Shown one piece after another: positions 8,657-17,483 of a stretch of 64,000 nucleotides of DNA. Under the pieces are notes generated by a model, which ran no database searches, had not been told where the DNA came from, and worked only from the letters and a program-made list of their open reading frames with translations. Position 1 is the first letter of the stretch. Each line of letters opens with the position of its first letter. The translations under genes were made by a program, and so were the position numbers. The stretch comes from Flavobacterium orientale. Its GTDB lineage: Bacteria; Bacteroidota; Bacteroidia; Flavobacteriales; Flavobacteriaceae. The stretch spans positions 1 through 64,000 of the forward strand of contig NZ_BMFG01000001.1 of assembly GCF_014638005.1 (NCBI RefSeq), written 5' to 3'.

Positions 8657-9541
8657 TTAATTTCGCTTGTCTTCACCCCAAAGAAGTTTGTTTCGCAACG
8701 TATTTAAGAAGGTTTCGTTTTCAATTTCAACCATATTAATTTTGAAAGGTGTTCTTTTGATTGTCAGTATGGTGTTGTTTGAAAGCGTAGCAATTCTGCT
8801 GTCTAACGAAACCAAATAATTCTGCTCGCGTCCGGAAACTTTAATTTTGATTTCGGTTTTGTCAGGAATCACCAAAGGTCTTGCGTTGAGATTGTGAGGT
8901 GCAATTGGCGTGATGACTAAACTCTTCACATCGGGAGTAAGAACCGGTCCACCACAACTTAACGAATAACCTGTTGAGCCTGTTGGAGTTGAAATAATCA
9001 AACCGTCTGCCCAATAGGAAGTAAGAAATTCACCATTTAAGTAGGTTTCAAGTGTAATCATTGAAGTGGTATCTTTTCTACTGATTGAAATTTCATTCAA
9101 GGCAAAATTAATTTCTTTGATACTATTGTTTTTTGGAGAGGTTTCTAAACTAACCAACGTTCTTTTTGAAAGTGTGTATTTTTTATTCAGCACCTGCTGC
9201 ATAAAAACTTCAATATTTTCTTTTTGAACTTTAGCCAAAAACCCCAATCTTCCGGCATTTACACCCAAAATTGGAATTCCGGTGTTTCTAACATAAGTAA
9301 CAGCCCTCAATATGGAACCATCACCACCTATACTGAGTAACATATCAAAACTTGCGTCTAAATCAGCATGAGAAGAAAAGGTTTTGTATTCTTTTTTTAA
9401 AATGTCTTCTTGGTATAAAACTTTCAAAAATTCGGTTTCAATCACCAATTCCACATCATTTTTATTTAAAAAAACAAAAATATCACGAATAATCGGACGC
9501 GTATCGTTTTGATAATATTGACCGTAAATGGCAAATTTCAT
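8657..9541 (-). CDS. nadK: NAD kinase
   Basis: NAD kinase phosphorylates NAD+ to NADP+ in the cytoplasm. The 294-residue product shows the diagnostic IGGDGSILRAV motif (GGDG), NAGRLGFLAKV, the inter-domain NEISI region, and TPTGSTGYSLSCGGP followed by the C-terminal beta sandwich (PHNLNARPLVIPD). The length is typical. It begins 3 nt after the end of the CBS-domain gene, so the two form a unit. This pairing next to pdxJ and the porG block is common in Flavobacteriaceae. Confidence 0.97.
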   Translation of the reverse strand: MKFAIYGQYYQNDTRPIIRDIFVFLNKNDVELVIETEFLKVLYQEDILKKEYKTFSSHADLDASFDMLLSIGGDGSILRAVTYVRNTGIPILGVNAGRLGFLAKVQKENIEVFMQQVLNKKYTLSKRTLVSLETSPKNNSIKEINFALNEISISRKDTTSMITLETYLNGEFLTSYWADGLIISTPTGSTGYSLSCGGPVLTPDVKSLVITPIAPHNLNARPLVIPDKTEIKIKVSGREQNYLVSLDSRIATLSNNTILTIKRTPFKINMVEIENETFLNTLRNKLLWGEDKRN

Positions 9542-9544
9542 AGT

Positions 9545-10204
9545 TTAGATATTAAGATATTTGTCAAGATAATCAGAGCGATCTTTTAGATTTTGAATGT
9601 AAAAATCTTCTTGATGATCAGAAACTATTTCATAGGAATACCTGCGGAAGGTTTGAATTATTTCGTTCAAGCTTCCCAAAGTGGTTTTTATAGTAATTTG
9701 AACACTGTCGGGCGTAGCTTCAGATAAAAACATTCCTAAGATTTTACCATTGTTGGTTTCCACAATTTGAGCCACTTGACTCATCGAAAAATCTTTTGTC
9801 GCTTTTCTGACAATTATAATTCCGCCTTGTTCATTCATAAATGGGGTTTCATGAAAAAATTGAATTATGTCATTCAATTCATAATAGCCAACATATGCAT
9901 TGGTTTCATCTAAAACAGGAACAATATTGGCATGATTTTGAGCAAAAACTTCCAAAACATCCAGCCATATCATTTGAGTTCTTGCAAAAAAACCTTCTAA
10001 AGTATAGCGATAATCCAATATGGTTTTGTTGTTGTCAAAAGTAATCACATCGTCAGCGGCAATATTTCCAATATAAACACCTTCAGAAACAACCGGAAAA
10101 TGCGAGTAGGTCATGTCTGAAAAAAAATTCTGAACCGAATCAATGGTTTCATTTCCATCAAAAGGTTTGAAGTCGTTGATAATATAATTGGTGATGTCTA
10201 GCAT
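9545..10204 (-). CDS. CBS domain-containing protein
   Basis: The 219-residue soluble protein has two CBS motifs in the first 120 residues (SHFPVVSEGVYIGNIAADDVITF, read as strand-helix units, and ANIVPVLDETNAYVGYYELNDII). The remaining 80 residues (GGIIIVRKATKDFSMSQVAQIVE and after) look like an ACT-type ligand-binding fold: two strands around a helix with ITIKTTLGSLNEII. CBS pairs bind adenosyl ligands such as AMP or ATP, and ACT domains bind amino acids, so this is probably a sensor or regulator, but no substrate can be named. It is cotranscribed with nadK 3 nt downstream, which suggests a link to nucleotide status. Confidence 0.85.
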   Translation of the reverse strand: MLDITNYIINDFKPFDGNETIDSVQNFFSDMTYSHFPVVSEGVYIGNIAADDVITFDNNKTILDYRYTLEGFFARTQMIWLDVLEVFAQNHANIVPVLDETNAYVGYYELNDIIQFFHETPFMNEQGGIIIVRKATKDFSMSQVAQIVETNNGKILGMFLSEATPDSVQITIKTTLGSLNEIIQTFRRYSYEIVSDHQEDFYIQNLKDRSDYLDKYLNI

Positions 10205-10312
10205 TTACTTGTGAATTTTCGTTGCAAAATAATCAAAAAATAGCATATCTAGGCTTGTTTTAGTTTGTATTTTTGCAATCAGTTACTAAAGAAATGGTTT
10301 AAAATAATTATA

Positions 10313-11026
10313 ATGACAAAGTTAAGTGTAAATATTAATAAAATTGCTACGTTACGAAATTCTCGTGGTGGAAATGTTCCCAGTGTGACACAAGTGGCTA
10401 TTGATGTACAAAAATTTGGAGCTCATGGTGTGACTATTCATCCGCGACCCGACGAAAGACATATTCGTTATCAGGATGCCAGAGATTTGAAACCTTTGGT
10501 TTACACGGAATTTAATATAGAAGGTAATCCGGTTCAAAAATTTATTGATTTGGTTTTGGAGACTAAGCCAACGCAAGTAACATTGGTTCCTGATGCTGAT
10601 GATGCATTAACATCAAATGCCGGATGGGATACGATAAAGAATCAATCTTTTTTAACCGAAGTTATTGCCGAATTTAAACGAAATTCTATCCGAACCTCCA
10701 TTTTTGCTGATCCGGTTTTAGCCATGATTGAAGGAGCAAAAGCTACCGGAACGGACCGTATTGAATTGTATACAGAAAGTTTTGCACATCAGTATGGTTT
10801 AGGAAATACAAACGGCATTCAACCTTATGTTGAAGCGGCAAATCTATCCAATCAATTGGGTTTAGGAATTAATGCGGGTCATGATTTGAGTTTGGAAAAT
10901 ATCAAGTTTTTTAAAGAGCATATTCCGAATTTATTGGAGGTTTCAATCGGACATGCTTTAATTTGTGAGTCCCTTTATTTAGGGATTGAAAATGTGGTGA
11001 ATATGTATTTACATAAATTAAAATAA
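10313..11026 (+). CDS. pdxJ: Pyridoxine 5'-phosphate synthase
   Basis: PdxJ closes the ring of vitamin B6 in the DXP-dependent pathway, joining 3-amino-2-oxopropyl phosphate to 1-deoxyxylulose 5-phosphate. The 237-residue TIM barrel starts SVNINKIATLRNSRGG, followed by GAHGVTIHPRPDERHI (catalytic His region), ELYTESFAHQ and the C-terminal GINAGHDLSLENI and EVSIGHALI phosphate-binding loops. The ATG at 10313 is chosen because the extra 16 residues back to 10265 have no family counterpart. The gene is divergent from the CBS-nadK unit and is followed after 11 nt by a hydrolase gene. Confidence 0.97.
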   Translation: MTKLSVNINKIATLRNSRGGNVPSVTQVAIDVQKFGAHGVTIHPRPDERHIRYQDARDLKPLVYTEFNIEGNPVQKFIDLVLETKPTQVTLVPDADDALTSNAGWDTIKNQSFLTEVIAEFKRNSIRTSIFADPVLAMIEGAKATGTDRIELYTESFAHQYGLGNTNGIQPYVEAANLSNQLGLGINAGHDLSLENIKFFKEHIPNLLEVSIGHALICESLYLGIENVVNMYLHKLK

Positions 11027-11037
11027 ATAACAATTTT

Positions 11038-11799
11038 ATGTTGTATTCAAAAATTGAAGGCGAAGGTAAGCCGTTGGTCATCCTTCATGGTTTTTTAGGC
11101 ATGTCTGACAATTGGAAAACATTGGGCACTCAATTTGCCGAACTTGGTTTTGAAACACATATGCTGGATTTGAGAAATCACGGCAGAAGTTTTCATTCAG
11201 AGGATTTCAATTATGAAGTCATGGCAAATGATGTTTTGGATTATTGTAAAGACAAGAATATTAGTAGTGCTGTTTTTTTGGGACATTCAATGGGCGGAAA
11301 GGTGGTGATGAATTTGGCAACAACTCATCCGGAATTGGTTGAAAAATTAATTGTTGCCGATATTGGCACACGATATTATAAACCCCATCATCAAGAAATT
11401 TTGGAAGGTTTAAATGCTGTTGATTTTTCGCAACAACCCAGTAGAAATGAAGTGGAAGACATTCTTAAAAATTATATTCCTGATTTTGGCACGCGTCAGT
11501 TTTTAATGAAGAGTTTGTATTGGGAAACCCCGGGTCAATTAGCATTCCGGTTTAATTTGAAAGTTTTTACGACTAAAGTTGAAGAAATTGGCAAAGCTCT
11601 TGAAGCACATCAAAAATTTGATAAGCCCACTTTATTTATAAAAGGAGGTCTTTCGAGGTATATTTTGGAAGAAGATTTTGAGTCCATCAGAAATCATTTC
11701 CCGATGGCAATATTTCAAACTATTCCAAACGTTGGACATTGGCTTCATGCAGAAAATCCAAAAGCATTTTTTGAAATTGTTAGTGAATTTATTCGTTAA
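11038..11799 (+). CDS. Alpha/beta fold hydrolase (YbfF-type esterase)
   Basis: The 253 residues form a classic alpha/beta hydrolase: LHGFLGMSDNW gives the oxyanion loop, GHSMGGK carries the nucleophile S84, and GHWLHAENP near the C terminus carries the catalytic H234. The lid has aromatic residues (LYWETPGQLAFRF). The closest familiar type is the YbfF family of small acyl-ester hydrolases, but the substrate cannot be predicted. It follows pdxJ by 11 nt and is probably cotranscribed with it. Confidence 0.9.
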   Translation: MLYSKIEGEGKPLVILHGFLGMSDNWKTLGTQFAELGFETHMLDLRNHGRSFHSEDFNYEVMANDVLDYCKDKNISSAVFLGHSMGGKVVMNLATTHPELVEKLIVADIGTRYYKPHHQEILEGLNAVDFSQQPSRNEVEDILKNYIPDFGTRQFLMKSLYWETPGQLAFRFNLKVFTTKVEEIGKALEAHQKFDKPTLFIKGGLSRYILEEDFESIRNHFPMAIFQTIPNVGHWLHAENPKAFFEIVSEFIR

Positions 11800-11839
11800 T
11801 TCATTTTTTTTCTTACTTTTATAATAAAAAACATACCGT

Positions 11840-12187
11840 ATGAATTTAATAATTAGAATTATCGTAACAGCTGCATTGGTTTTACTTTTGGCTCATATTT
11901 TGCCGGGAGTTGCGGTTGCAAATTTTATGTCGGCGGTTTTAGTGGCTATAGTTTTGGGGTTATTAAATATTTTTATAAAACCCATTTTAGTGATTTTGAC
12001 ATTACCGATAACCATTCTTACTTTAGGACTTTTCCTTTTGGTAATTAATGCGTTAATCATACAATTTTCAGGCTATATTGTTGGCGGATTCAGCGTGTCC
12101 TCTTTTTGGTATGCCATGCTTTTCAGTATTGTTTTATCTGTTGCACAGTCAATTGTTTATAATCTTACAGGAGGAGAAAAGGGGTAG
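11840..12187 (+). CDS. Phage holin family 4-type small membrane protein
   Basis: The 115-residue protein consists of about four transmembrane helices (from about 5-25, 28-50, 54-78 and 88-108) with the family block LLNIFIKPILVILTLPI and a Gly-rich NLTGGEKG end. This fold is annotated as phage holin family 4_2, but in bacteria it is a common chromosomal gene with no prophage nearby and no known lytic role. There is no endolysin or other phage gene here, so I regard the holin label as a family name only. Confidence 0.8.
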   Translation: MNLIIRIIVTAALVLLLAHILPGVAVANFMSAVLVAIVLGLLNIFIKPILVILTLPITILTLGLFLLVINALIIQFSGYIVGGFSVSSFWYAMLFSIVLSVAQSIVYNLTGGEKG

Positions 12188-12229
12188 ATTTGTCTTATTT
12201 CTGAAGTCCTAAAATTCAATTCATTATAC

Positions 12230-12260
12230 TTGTTTGGGTTGCAAAAAAGTTATACTTTTG
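12230..12260 (+). promoter_or_regulatory. tig: Promoter of tig
   Basis: TTG at 12230-12232 is followed, after 20 nt, by TACTTTTG at 12253-12260, matching the Bacteroidota -33/-7 promoter form. The ATG of tig is at 12293, giving a short leader. A perfect inverted repeat spans the -7 box (see the separate entry). Confidence 0.65.
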
Positions 12261-12268
12261 CAACCCAA
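12234..12268. repeat. 13-bp perfect inverted repeat over the tig -7 box
   Basis: The left arm TTGGGTTGCAAAA (12234-12246) is exactly complementary to the right arm TTTTGCAACCCAA (12256-12268), with a 9-nt spacer. The right arm includes the end of the -7 box and the probable start of transcription, so only part of it could be in the RNA. This looks like an operator or a cruciform rather than an RNA hairpin. Confidence 0.8.
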
Positions 12269-12292
12269 TTTTAGTATATAATAATAGAAGCA

Positions 12293-13618
12293 ATGAATAT
12301 TACAAGAACCAATGTTGATGCCCTAAATGCTGTGTTAACCGTTCCGGTTACCAAAGCCGATTATGCAGATAAAGTACAAAAAGTTTTGGCTGATTATCGC
12401 AAAAATGCCGCTATTCCCGGGTTTAGAAAAGGAACTGTGCCGATGAGTTTGATTCAAAAACAATACGGTAAAGCAGTATTATTAGAAGAAGTAAACAAAA
12501 TTTTACAAGAGAAATTAAATTCGTATTTGGTTGAAGAAAAATTGGATATTTTAGGAAATCCACTTCCAAAAGTGACTCAAGATTTTGATTGGGAAACTGA
12601 AAATTACAATTTTGATTTTGAATTAGGACTTGCTCCTGAGTTTACGGTTGATCTTGCAGCAAAAAATGCTATCACGAGCTATACAATTATTGCAGATGAT
12701 AAAATGTTGAACGATCAGGTGGAACGCATTCAAAAACAATACGGAAAATTAATTTCTAAAGAAACTGTTGAAGAAGGTGATGATTTGAATGTGACATTCA
12801 TCAATGAAGCGAATGGAATTAACAATACTACATCAATTTCATTGGATGTTTTTAAAGACAAAAAAGCGGCAAAGAAATTTATTGGTAAAAAAGTTGGTGA
12901 TGTAGTTTCAATTGGAACCAAAGGTTTGTTTGATGATGATCACAAACTAATGGATTACTTGAAAGTAGACCATGACTTGGTTCACGGATTAGATGTTGCT
13001 ATTGATGTAAAAATTGAAGGTATCACAACCAGTGAAAAAGCAGAATTGAATCAAGAATTGTTTGATAAATTATTTGGCGAAGGTGTTGTAACTTCTGTTG
13101 AAGAAGTAAAAGCAAAAATTAAAGAAGATGCTGAAAAGCAATTTGTACAACAAGCAGATCAGAAATTTTTGAATGATGTTACAGAATTTTTACTAGAAAG
13201 TACAAAATTTGATTTGCCATCAGAGTTTTTGATTAAATGGTTACAAAATTCAGGTGAGCAACCGCTTTCAGAAGCACAAGCCAGAGAAGAATTTGCTAAA
13301 TCAGAAAAAGGATTGCGTTATCAGTTGATTGAAGGAAAGATTATGGCCGAAAATCAATTGCAAATCACTTTTGAAGATTTAAAAGCATTTACTTCAGAAT
13401 TAATAAAGAAACAAATGGCACAATTTGGTCAAATGAATCCTACTCAGGAAGATATTGACGGGATAGTAGCACGTGTTTTATCAAATCAAGATGAAACCCG
13501 TCGTTTGTCAGAACAAGTGATGAGCGAAAAAATGTTGCAACTTTTCAAAGAAAAAGTAAAAACTAAATCAAAAGAAGTTTCTTACGAACAGTTCGTTAAA
13601 GAAATGTATGGCGAATAA
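12293..13618 (+). CDS. tig: Trigger factor
   Basis: Trigger factor binds the ribosome exit tunnel and shields nascent chains. The 441-residue protein opens with the ribosome-binding domain carrying the signature GFRKGTVP (about 44-51), has a middle PPIase-like region (about 155-245, where the FKBP motif is poorly conserved so prolyl-isomerase activity is doubtful) and a long helical C-terminal chaperone domain. It lies upstream of clpP and clpX as in many bacteria, although a terminator follows it. Confidence 0.96.
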   Translation: MNITRTNVDALNAVLTVPVTKADYADKVQKVLADYRKNAAIPGFRKGTVPMSLIQKQYGKAVLLEEVNKILQEKLNSYLVEEKLDILGNPLPKVTQDFDWETENYNFDFELGLAPEFTVDLAAKNAITSYTIIADDKMLNDQVERIQKQYGKLISKETVEEGDDLNVTFINEANGINNTTSISLDVFKDKKAAKKFIGKKVGDVVSIGTKGLFDDDHKLMDYLKVDHDLVHGLDVAIDVKIEGITTSEKAELNQELFDKLFGEGVVTSVEEVKAKIKEDAEKQFVQQADQKFLNDVTEFLLESTKFDLPSEFLIKWLQNSGEQPLSEAQAREEFAKSEKGLRYQLIEGKIMAENQLQITFEDLKAFTSELIKKQMAQFGQMNPTQEDIDGIVARVLSNQDETRRLSEQVMSEKMLQLFKEKVKTKSKEVSYEQFVKEMYGE

Positions 13619-13645
13619 GCACTATCAAAAAAAATAGTATCTTTG

Positions 13646-13674
13646 AGCGTCAAATTTAGGTTTGACGCTTTTTT
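13646..13674 (+). terminator. Terminator after tig
   Basis: A 9-bp stem AGCGTCAAA/TTTGACGCT (13646-13654 with 13661-13669) has a 6-nt loop and is followed by a T run. It separates tig from clpP. Confidence 0.85.
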
Positions 13675-13737
13675 ATTCTGAACTAGTTTCAGAAACGTTT
13701 TAAATTTTTAATTTTATAAACCTTAAGTATTTATACT

Positions 13738-14397
13738 ATGAACTTCGGAAAAGAATTTAAAAAATTTGCTACCAAACACCACGGTGTGAATAGCATGTAT
13801 TATGATAAAATTGTAGGAAGCATGACACCTTATATTATTGAAGAACGCCAGTTGAATGTTTCTCAATTGGATGTTTTTTCAAGGTTAATGATGGATAGAA
13901 TTATCTTTTTAGGAACAGGTGTTGATGATCATATTGCAAACATTATCCAAGCTCAATTGTTGTTTTTAGAAAGTGTTGATGCTTCAAAAGACATTCAAAT
14001 TTATATCAATTCTCCCGGTGGAAGTGTTTATGCCGGACTAGGAATTTATGACACCATGCAATATGTTAAGCCTGATGTAGCTACAATTTGTACAGGTATG
14101 GCAGCATCTATGGGAGCTGTTTTGTTATGTGCCGGTGCAGCAGGAAAACGTTCTGCATTACCACATTCACGAGTAATGATTCATCAACCATCGGGTGGTG
14201 CACAAGGTGTTGCAACTGATATGGAAATCAACTTAAAGGAAATGTTGAAGTTGAAAAATGAATTGTATGAAATCATCGCATTGCATTCAGGGCAAACTAT
14301 AGAAAAAGTGTATCAGGATTCAGAGCGTGATTATTGGATGATTGCTGATGAAGCAAAGGAATATGGAATGATTGATGAAGTATTAAGAAGAAAATAG
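13738..14397 (+). CDS. clpP: ATP-dependent Clp protease proteolytic subunit
   Basis: ClpP forms the tetradecameric proteolytic chamber that degrades proteins fed by ClpX. The 219-residue sequence has the Ser-His-Asp triad: S124 in [12 protein letters not shown]149 in [11 protein letters not shown] and D198 in ERDYWM, and the [13 protein letters not shown] handle region. The N-terminal extension of about 20 residues before the conserved body is usual for Bacteroidota. It is 57 nt upstream of clpX and probably cotranscribed with it. Confidence 0.98.
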   Translation: MNFGKEFKKFATKHHGVNSMYYDKIVGSMTPYIIEERQLNVSQLDVFSRLMMDRIIFLGTGVDDHIANIIQAQLLFLESVDASKDIQIYINSPGGSVYAGLGIYDTMQYVKPDVATICTGMAASMGAVLLCAGAAGKRSALPHSRVMIHQPSGGAQGVATDMEINLKEMLKLKNELYEIIALHSGQTIEKVYQDSERDYWMIADEAKEYGMIDEVLRRK

Positions 14398-14454
14398 TTG
14401 TGGCTCGGGTAGTTTAATCAATTACCAAAACCCATAACCGATTACCCAAAAAAA

Positions 14455-15687
14455 ATGGCAAAAGAAATTTTAGAATGTTCCTTCTGCGGAAGAAAAAAAC
14501 CCGATACCAATCTATTGATTGCCGGAATTGATGCACACATCTGTGATCGTTGCATTGAGCAGGCCCATGGTATTGTTATGGAAGAATTAAAAACATCAAA
14601 AACATCCGGAAATTTAGGTGATTTGGTGTTGAAAAAGCCACTTGAAATCAGAACATTTCTTGATCAATATGTAATTGGGCAAGAACAAACAAAAAAAGTT
14701 TTGGCAGTTGCAGTTTACAATCACTACAAAAGATTGATGCAAAAGCAAAACGATGAAGAGGTTGAAATTGAAAAAAGCAACATTCTGATGGTTGGAGAAA
14801 CCGGAACCGGAAAAACATTGGTTGCTAAAACTATTGCAAAGATGTTGAATGTTCCTTTGACTATAGTTGATGCTACCGTTTTAACAGAAGCAGGTTATGT
14901 TGGAGAAGATGTTGAAAGCATTCTAACCCGATTGCTTCAAGTTGCCGATTATGATGTAGCAAAAGCGGAACGCGGTATTGTGTTTATTGATGAAATTGAT
15001 AAAATTGCCAGAAAAAGCGATAATCCATCAATTACTCGAGATGTTTCGGGTGAAGGTGTGCAACAAGCCTTACTTAAATTATTAGAAGGAACGGTGGTAA
15101 ATGTTCCGCCAAAAGGAGGAAGAAAACATCCGGATCAAAAATTTATTGAGGTGAATACACAAAACATCCTATTCATAGCCGGTGGTGCTTTTGACGGAAT
15201 TGATAAAGTGATATCAAAACGATTGAACAGACAAGCGGTAGGCTATAGTGCTTCGGCTAATTTGGACAAAATTGACAAGGATAATTTATTGCAGTATATC
15301 ATACCAAAAGACGTAAAAGATTTTGGTTTGATTCCTGAGATTATTGGTCGATTACCGGTTCTAACGTATATGGATCCTTTGGATAGAGATGCTTTACGAG
15401 CTATTTTAACCGAACCAAAAAATGCTTTAATTAAACAATATCAAAAGCTGTTTTTGATGGATGGTGTTACGTTTACCATTGATGAGGAAGCACTCAATTT
15501 TATTGTAGAAAAAGCTTTAGAATATAAGTTAGGAGCAAGAGGGCTTCGTTCGCTTTGTGAAGCCATTTTAAACGATGCTATGTTTGAATTACCAAGCAGT
15601 GAAGAGAAAGTATTGCATATTGACAAAAGTTATGCAGAACATTCGTTAGATAAAAATTTATTGAAAAGGCTGAAAGCAGTTTCTTAG
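14455..15687 (+). CDS. clpX: ATP-dependent Clp protease ATP-binding subunit ClpX
   Basis: ClpX is the AAA+ unfoldase partner of ClpP. The 410-residue protein has an N-terminal C4 zinc finger (C8, C11, C30, C33), Walker A GETGTGKT, the pore loop GYVGEDVE, Walker [11 protein letters not shown], sensor and arginine-finger regions ([15 protein letters not shown]) and the C-terminal domain with [10 protein letters not shown]. Length and layout are normal. It follows clpP directly and ends before a strong hairpin terminator at 15709. Confidence 0.98.
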   Translation: MAKEILECSFCGRKKPDTNLLIAGIDAHICDRCIEQAHGIVMEELKTSKTSGNLGDLVLKKPLEIRTFLDQYVIGQEQTKKVLAVAVYNHYKRLMQKQNDEEVEIEKSNILMVGETGTGKTLVAKTIAKMLNVPLTIVDATVLTEAGYVGEDVESILTRLLQVADYDVAKAERGIVFIDEIDKIARKSDNPSITRDVSGEGVQQALLKLLEGTVVNVPPKGGRKHPDQKFIEVNTQNILFIAGGAFDGIDKVISKRLNRQAVGYSASANLDKIDKDNLLQYIIPKDVKDFGLIPEIIGRLPVLTYMDPLDRDALRAILTEPKNALIKQYQKLFLMDGVTFTIDEEALNFIVEKALEYKLGARGLRSLCEAILNDAMFELPSSEEKVLHIDKSYAEHSLDKNLLKRLKAVS

Positions 15688-15701
15688 AAACTTCTATAAA
15701 A

Positions 15702-15866
15702 TTAAACTAATCCTGAAATTATTGTTTCAGGATTTTTTTGTTTTAAAATGTTGGGGAGTTGTTCAACATCACATCGGCCAGGGCCACAACCCAGTCGTTT
15801 CGGGCCACAAGATAGTAGTGAAGTTACTAGTATCAGGAAAGCAATATAATTTAGCAGTTTTTTCAT
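15702..15866 (-). CDS. Small lipoprotein translationally coupled to the GH3-family gene
   Basis: This 54-residue frame is short but well supported. Its ATG (15866-15864) overlaps the TGA stop of the upstream GH3 gene as ATGA, the classic coupling arrangement. It starts MKKLLNYIAF, has a hydrophobic stretch and a lipobox LLSC with the lipidated C20, then a Cys/Gly/Pro-rich segment CGPKRLGCGPGRC encoded by an imperfect DNA duplication (GGGCCACAA twice). The last residues, PETIISG, are encoded by the same bases that form the clpX terminator on the other strand. I do not recognise a named family. It is probably an inner- or outer-membrane lipoprotein of unknown role linked to the GH3 enzyme. Confidence 0.72.
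   Translation of the reverse strand: MKKLLNYIAFLILVTSLLSCGPKRLGCGPGRCDVEQLPNILKQKNPETIISGLV
15709..15739 (+). terminator. Terminator after clpX
   Basis: A 10-bp perfect stem AATCCTGAAA/TTTCAGGATT (15709-15718 with 15725-15734), 6-nt loop and T tract. It overlaps the 3' end of the minus-strand lipoprotein frame, so both strands use these bases. Confidence 0.85.
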
Positions 15867-17386
15867 ATCGAAATAATTTGCATGCTTTTCAGTTGTTCGA
15901 GATAGGTTCTTTCATTTGATAATCTCGGAATTTTGTGTTGTCCGCCTAACTTGTCATTTTCTTTTAACCAATCATAAAACAAACCTTGTCTGGCAACATT
16001 CACTTTAAGTTGATTTAAAGTCATGTTATTGAATCGTTTGGCTTCATAATCCGAATTTACATCCTGAATACATTGATCCAACAAACTACTAAAAAGAGCT
16101 AAATCTTTTGGCGGATATTTAAATTCAATCATCCATTCATGAGCACCTTTTTCTCTGTCTTTCATAAAAATGGGAGCAACAGTATAATCTACTACTTCAT
16201 TTTGAGTAAGTTCACAGGCTTTTGCTAAGGCGTGGTCTGTATTTTCAACCATTAATTCTTCACCAAATACATTAATATGATGTTTGGTTCTTCCCGTAAC
16301 TCGAATTCGATAAGGATTCAGGGAAGTAAACCTAACCGTGTCTCCGATTGAATAACGCCACAACCCGGAATTGGTGGTGATAATTAAAGCATAATTTTTG
16401 TTTAACTCGACTTCTGCCAATCGAATAATTTTTTGATTTGGTTTGCCAAAGGTATCTAACGGAATAAATTCATAGAAAATTCCATAATCCAACATTAGTA
16501 AAAGTTCATTGCTGTTGTTTTGGTCTTGAATAGCAAAAAAACCTTCAGATGCATTATAAATTTCGTAATAATTAAAATCTTTTTTCGGGAATAATTTTTT
16601 GTATTGATCGCGATAGGGGTCAAAACTTACACCGCCATGAAAATAAACTTCGGCATTTGGCCAAATTTCATTGATGGTATTTTTTCCGGTAACTTCTAAT
16701 GCTTTATTTAATAAAACCAACATCCATGACGGAACGCCGGCCAAACTGGTAACGTCTTCCTGAATAGTTTCTTCAATAATAGCTTGTAGTTTCACTTCCC
16801 AATTTCCCATTAACGAAACACGATTACTTGGTGTGGAGCTGAATTCTGCCCAAATAGGCATGTTGTCAATTAAAATGGCAGATAAATCGCCAAAGAAAGT
16901 ATTATTATCCTGATACAATTCTTTACTTCCACCCAAACGCAGACTTTTTCCAACAAACAATTTAGAATCTTCATTGTTATTTAAATACAAACTCAACAAA
17001 TCTTTACTGGCTTTATAGTGGCAATTTTCCAGAGCTTCTGCACTAACGGGAATGAATTTGCTTTTAGCATTGGTAGTGCCGCTTGATTTTGCAAACCATT
17101 TTATTTGACTTGGCCAAAAAATGTTTTGCATGCCACAGCGGGTTTGTTCAATCATCGATTCTAATTCTTCATAGCTGGAAACCGGAACGCGATTTGAAAA
17201 AGTTTCATACGTTTTAATCGAATGAAAATCATATTGTCTGCCTAAAACGGTATTTTCTGCCGTTTTTATTAAGTTGAATAACAATTCTTCTTGTACCTCA
17301 TTAGGATATTTAATAAACAATTCAATTTGATGGAATCGTTTTTTTAAAATCCAAGCAGCTATAGAATTTATTATTGGTAGTGGCAT
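15863..17386 (-). CDS. GH3 auxin-responsive promoter family protein (acyl-adenylate ligase fold)
   Basis: The 507-residue protein has the ANL-type adenylation blocks of the GH3 family: the phosphate loop SSGTTNAKSKFIPVS, GVSFDPYRDQY, YNASEGFFAIQD, and GLWRYSIGDTVRF followed by RIRVTGRTKHHINVFGEE, which is the hinge to the C-terminal domain. Plant GH3 enzymes activate a carboxylic acid with ATP and conjugate it to an amino acid; bacterial homologues are widespread in Bacteroidota but their substrates are unknown. No auxin link is implied. The gene overlaps the mini-lipoprotein gene at ATGA and is convergent with clpX. Confidence 0.9.
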   Translation of the reverse strand: MPLPIINSIAAWILKKRFHQIELFIKYPNEVQEELLFNLIKTAENTVLGRQYDFHSIKTYETFSNRVPVSSYEELESMIEQTRCGMQNIFWPSQIKWFAKSSGTTNAKSKFIPVSAEALENCHYKASKDLLSLYLNNNEDSKLFVGKSLRLGGSKELYQDNNTFFGDLSAILIDNMPIWAEFSSTPSNRVSLMGNWEVKLQAIIEETIQEDVTSLAGVPSWMLVLLNKALEVTGKNTINEIWPNAEVYFHGGVSFDPYRDQYKKLFPKKDFNYYEIYNASEGFFAIQDQNNSNELLLMLDYGIFYEFIPLDTFGKPNQKIIRLAEVELNKNYALIITTNSGLWRYSIGDTVRFTSLNPYRIRVTGRTKHHINVFGEELMVENTDHALAKACELTQNEVVDYTVAPIFMKDREKGAHEWMIEFKYPPKDLALFSSLLDQCIQDVNSDYEAKRFNNMTLNQLKVNVARQGLFYDWLKENDKLGGQHKIPRLSNERTYLEQLKSMQIISI

Positions 17387-17483
17387 TAATTCCGATATTT
17401 AAATTGTCATCGTTTGATTTGAATATTGAAAACACAAAACCTAACTTTACGACTTCATCAAAAATAACAAATTTTGTTAAACG

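Noticed and set aside
11840..12187. Prophage suggested by the holin-family label
   Set aside because: No endolysin, structural, integrase or attachment-site sequence is nearby; the neighbours are housekeeping genes.
15722..15919. 65-residue plus-strand frame after clpX
   Set aside because: It starts after the clpX terminator, is antisense to the lipoprotein and GH3 start of the other strand, and has no signal or family pattern. The minus-strand frame has better support.
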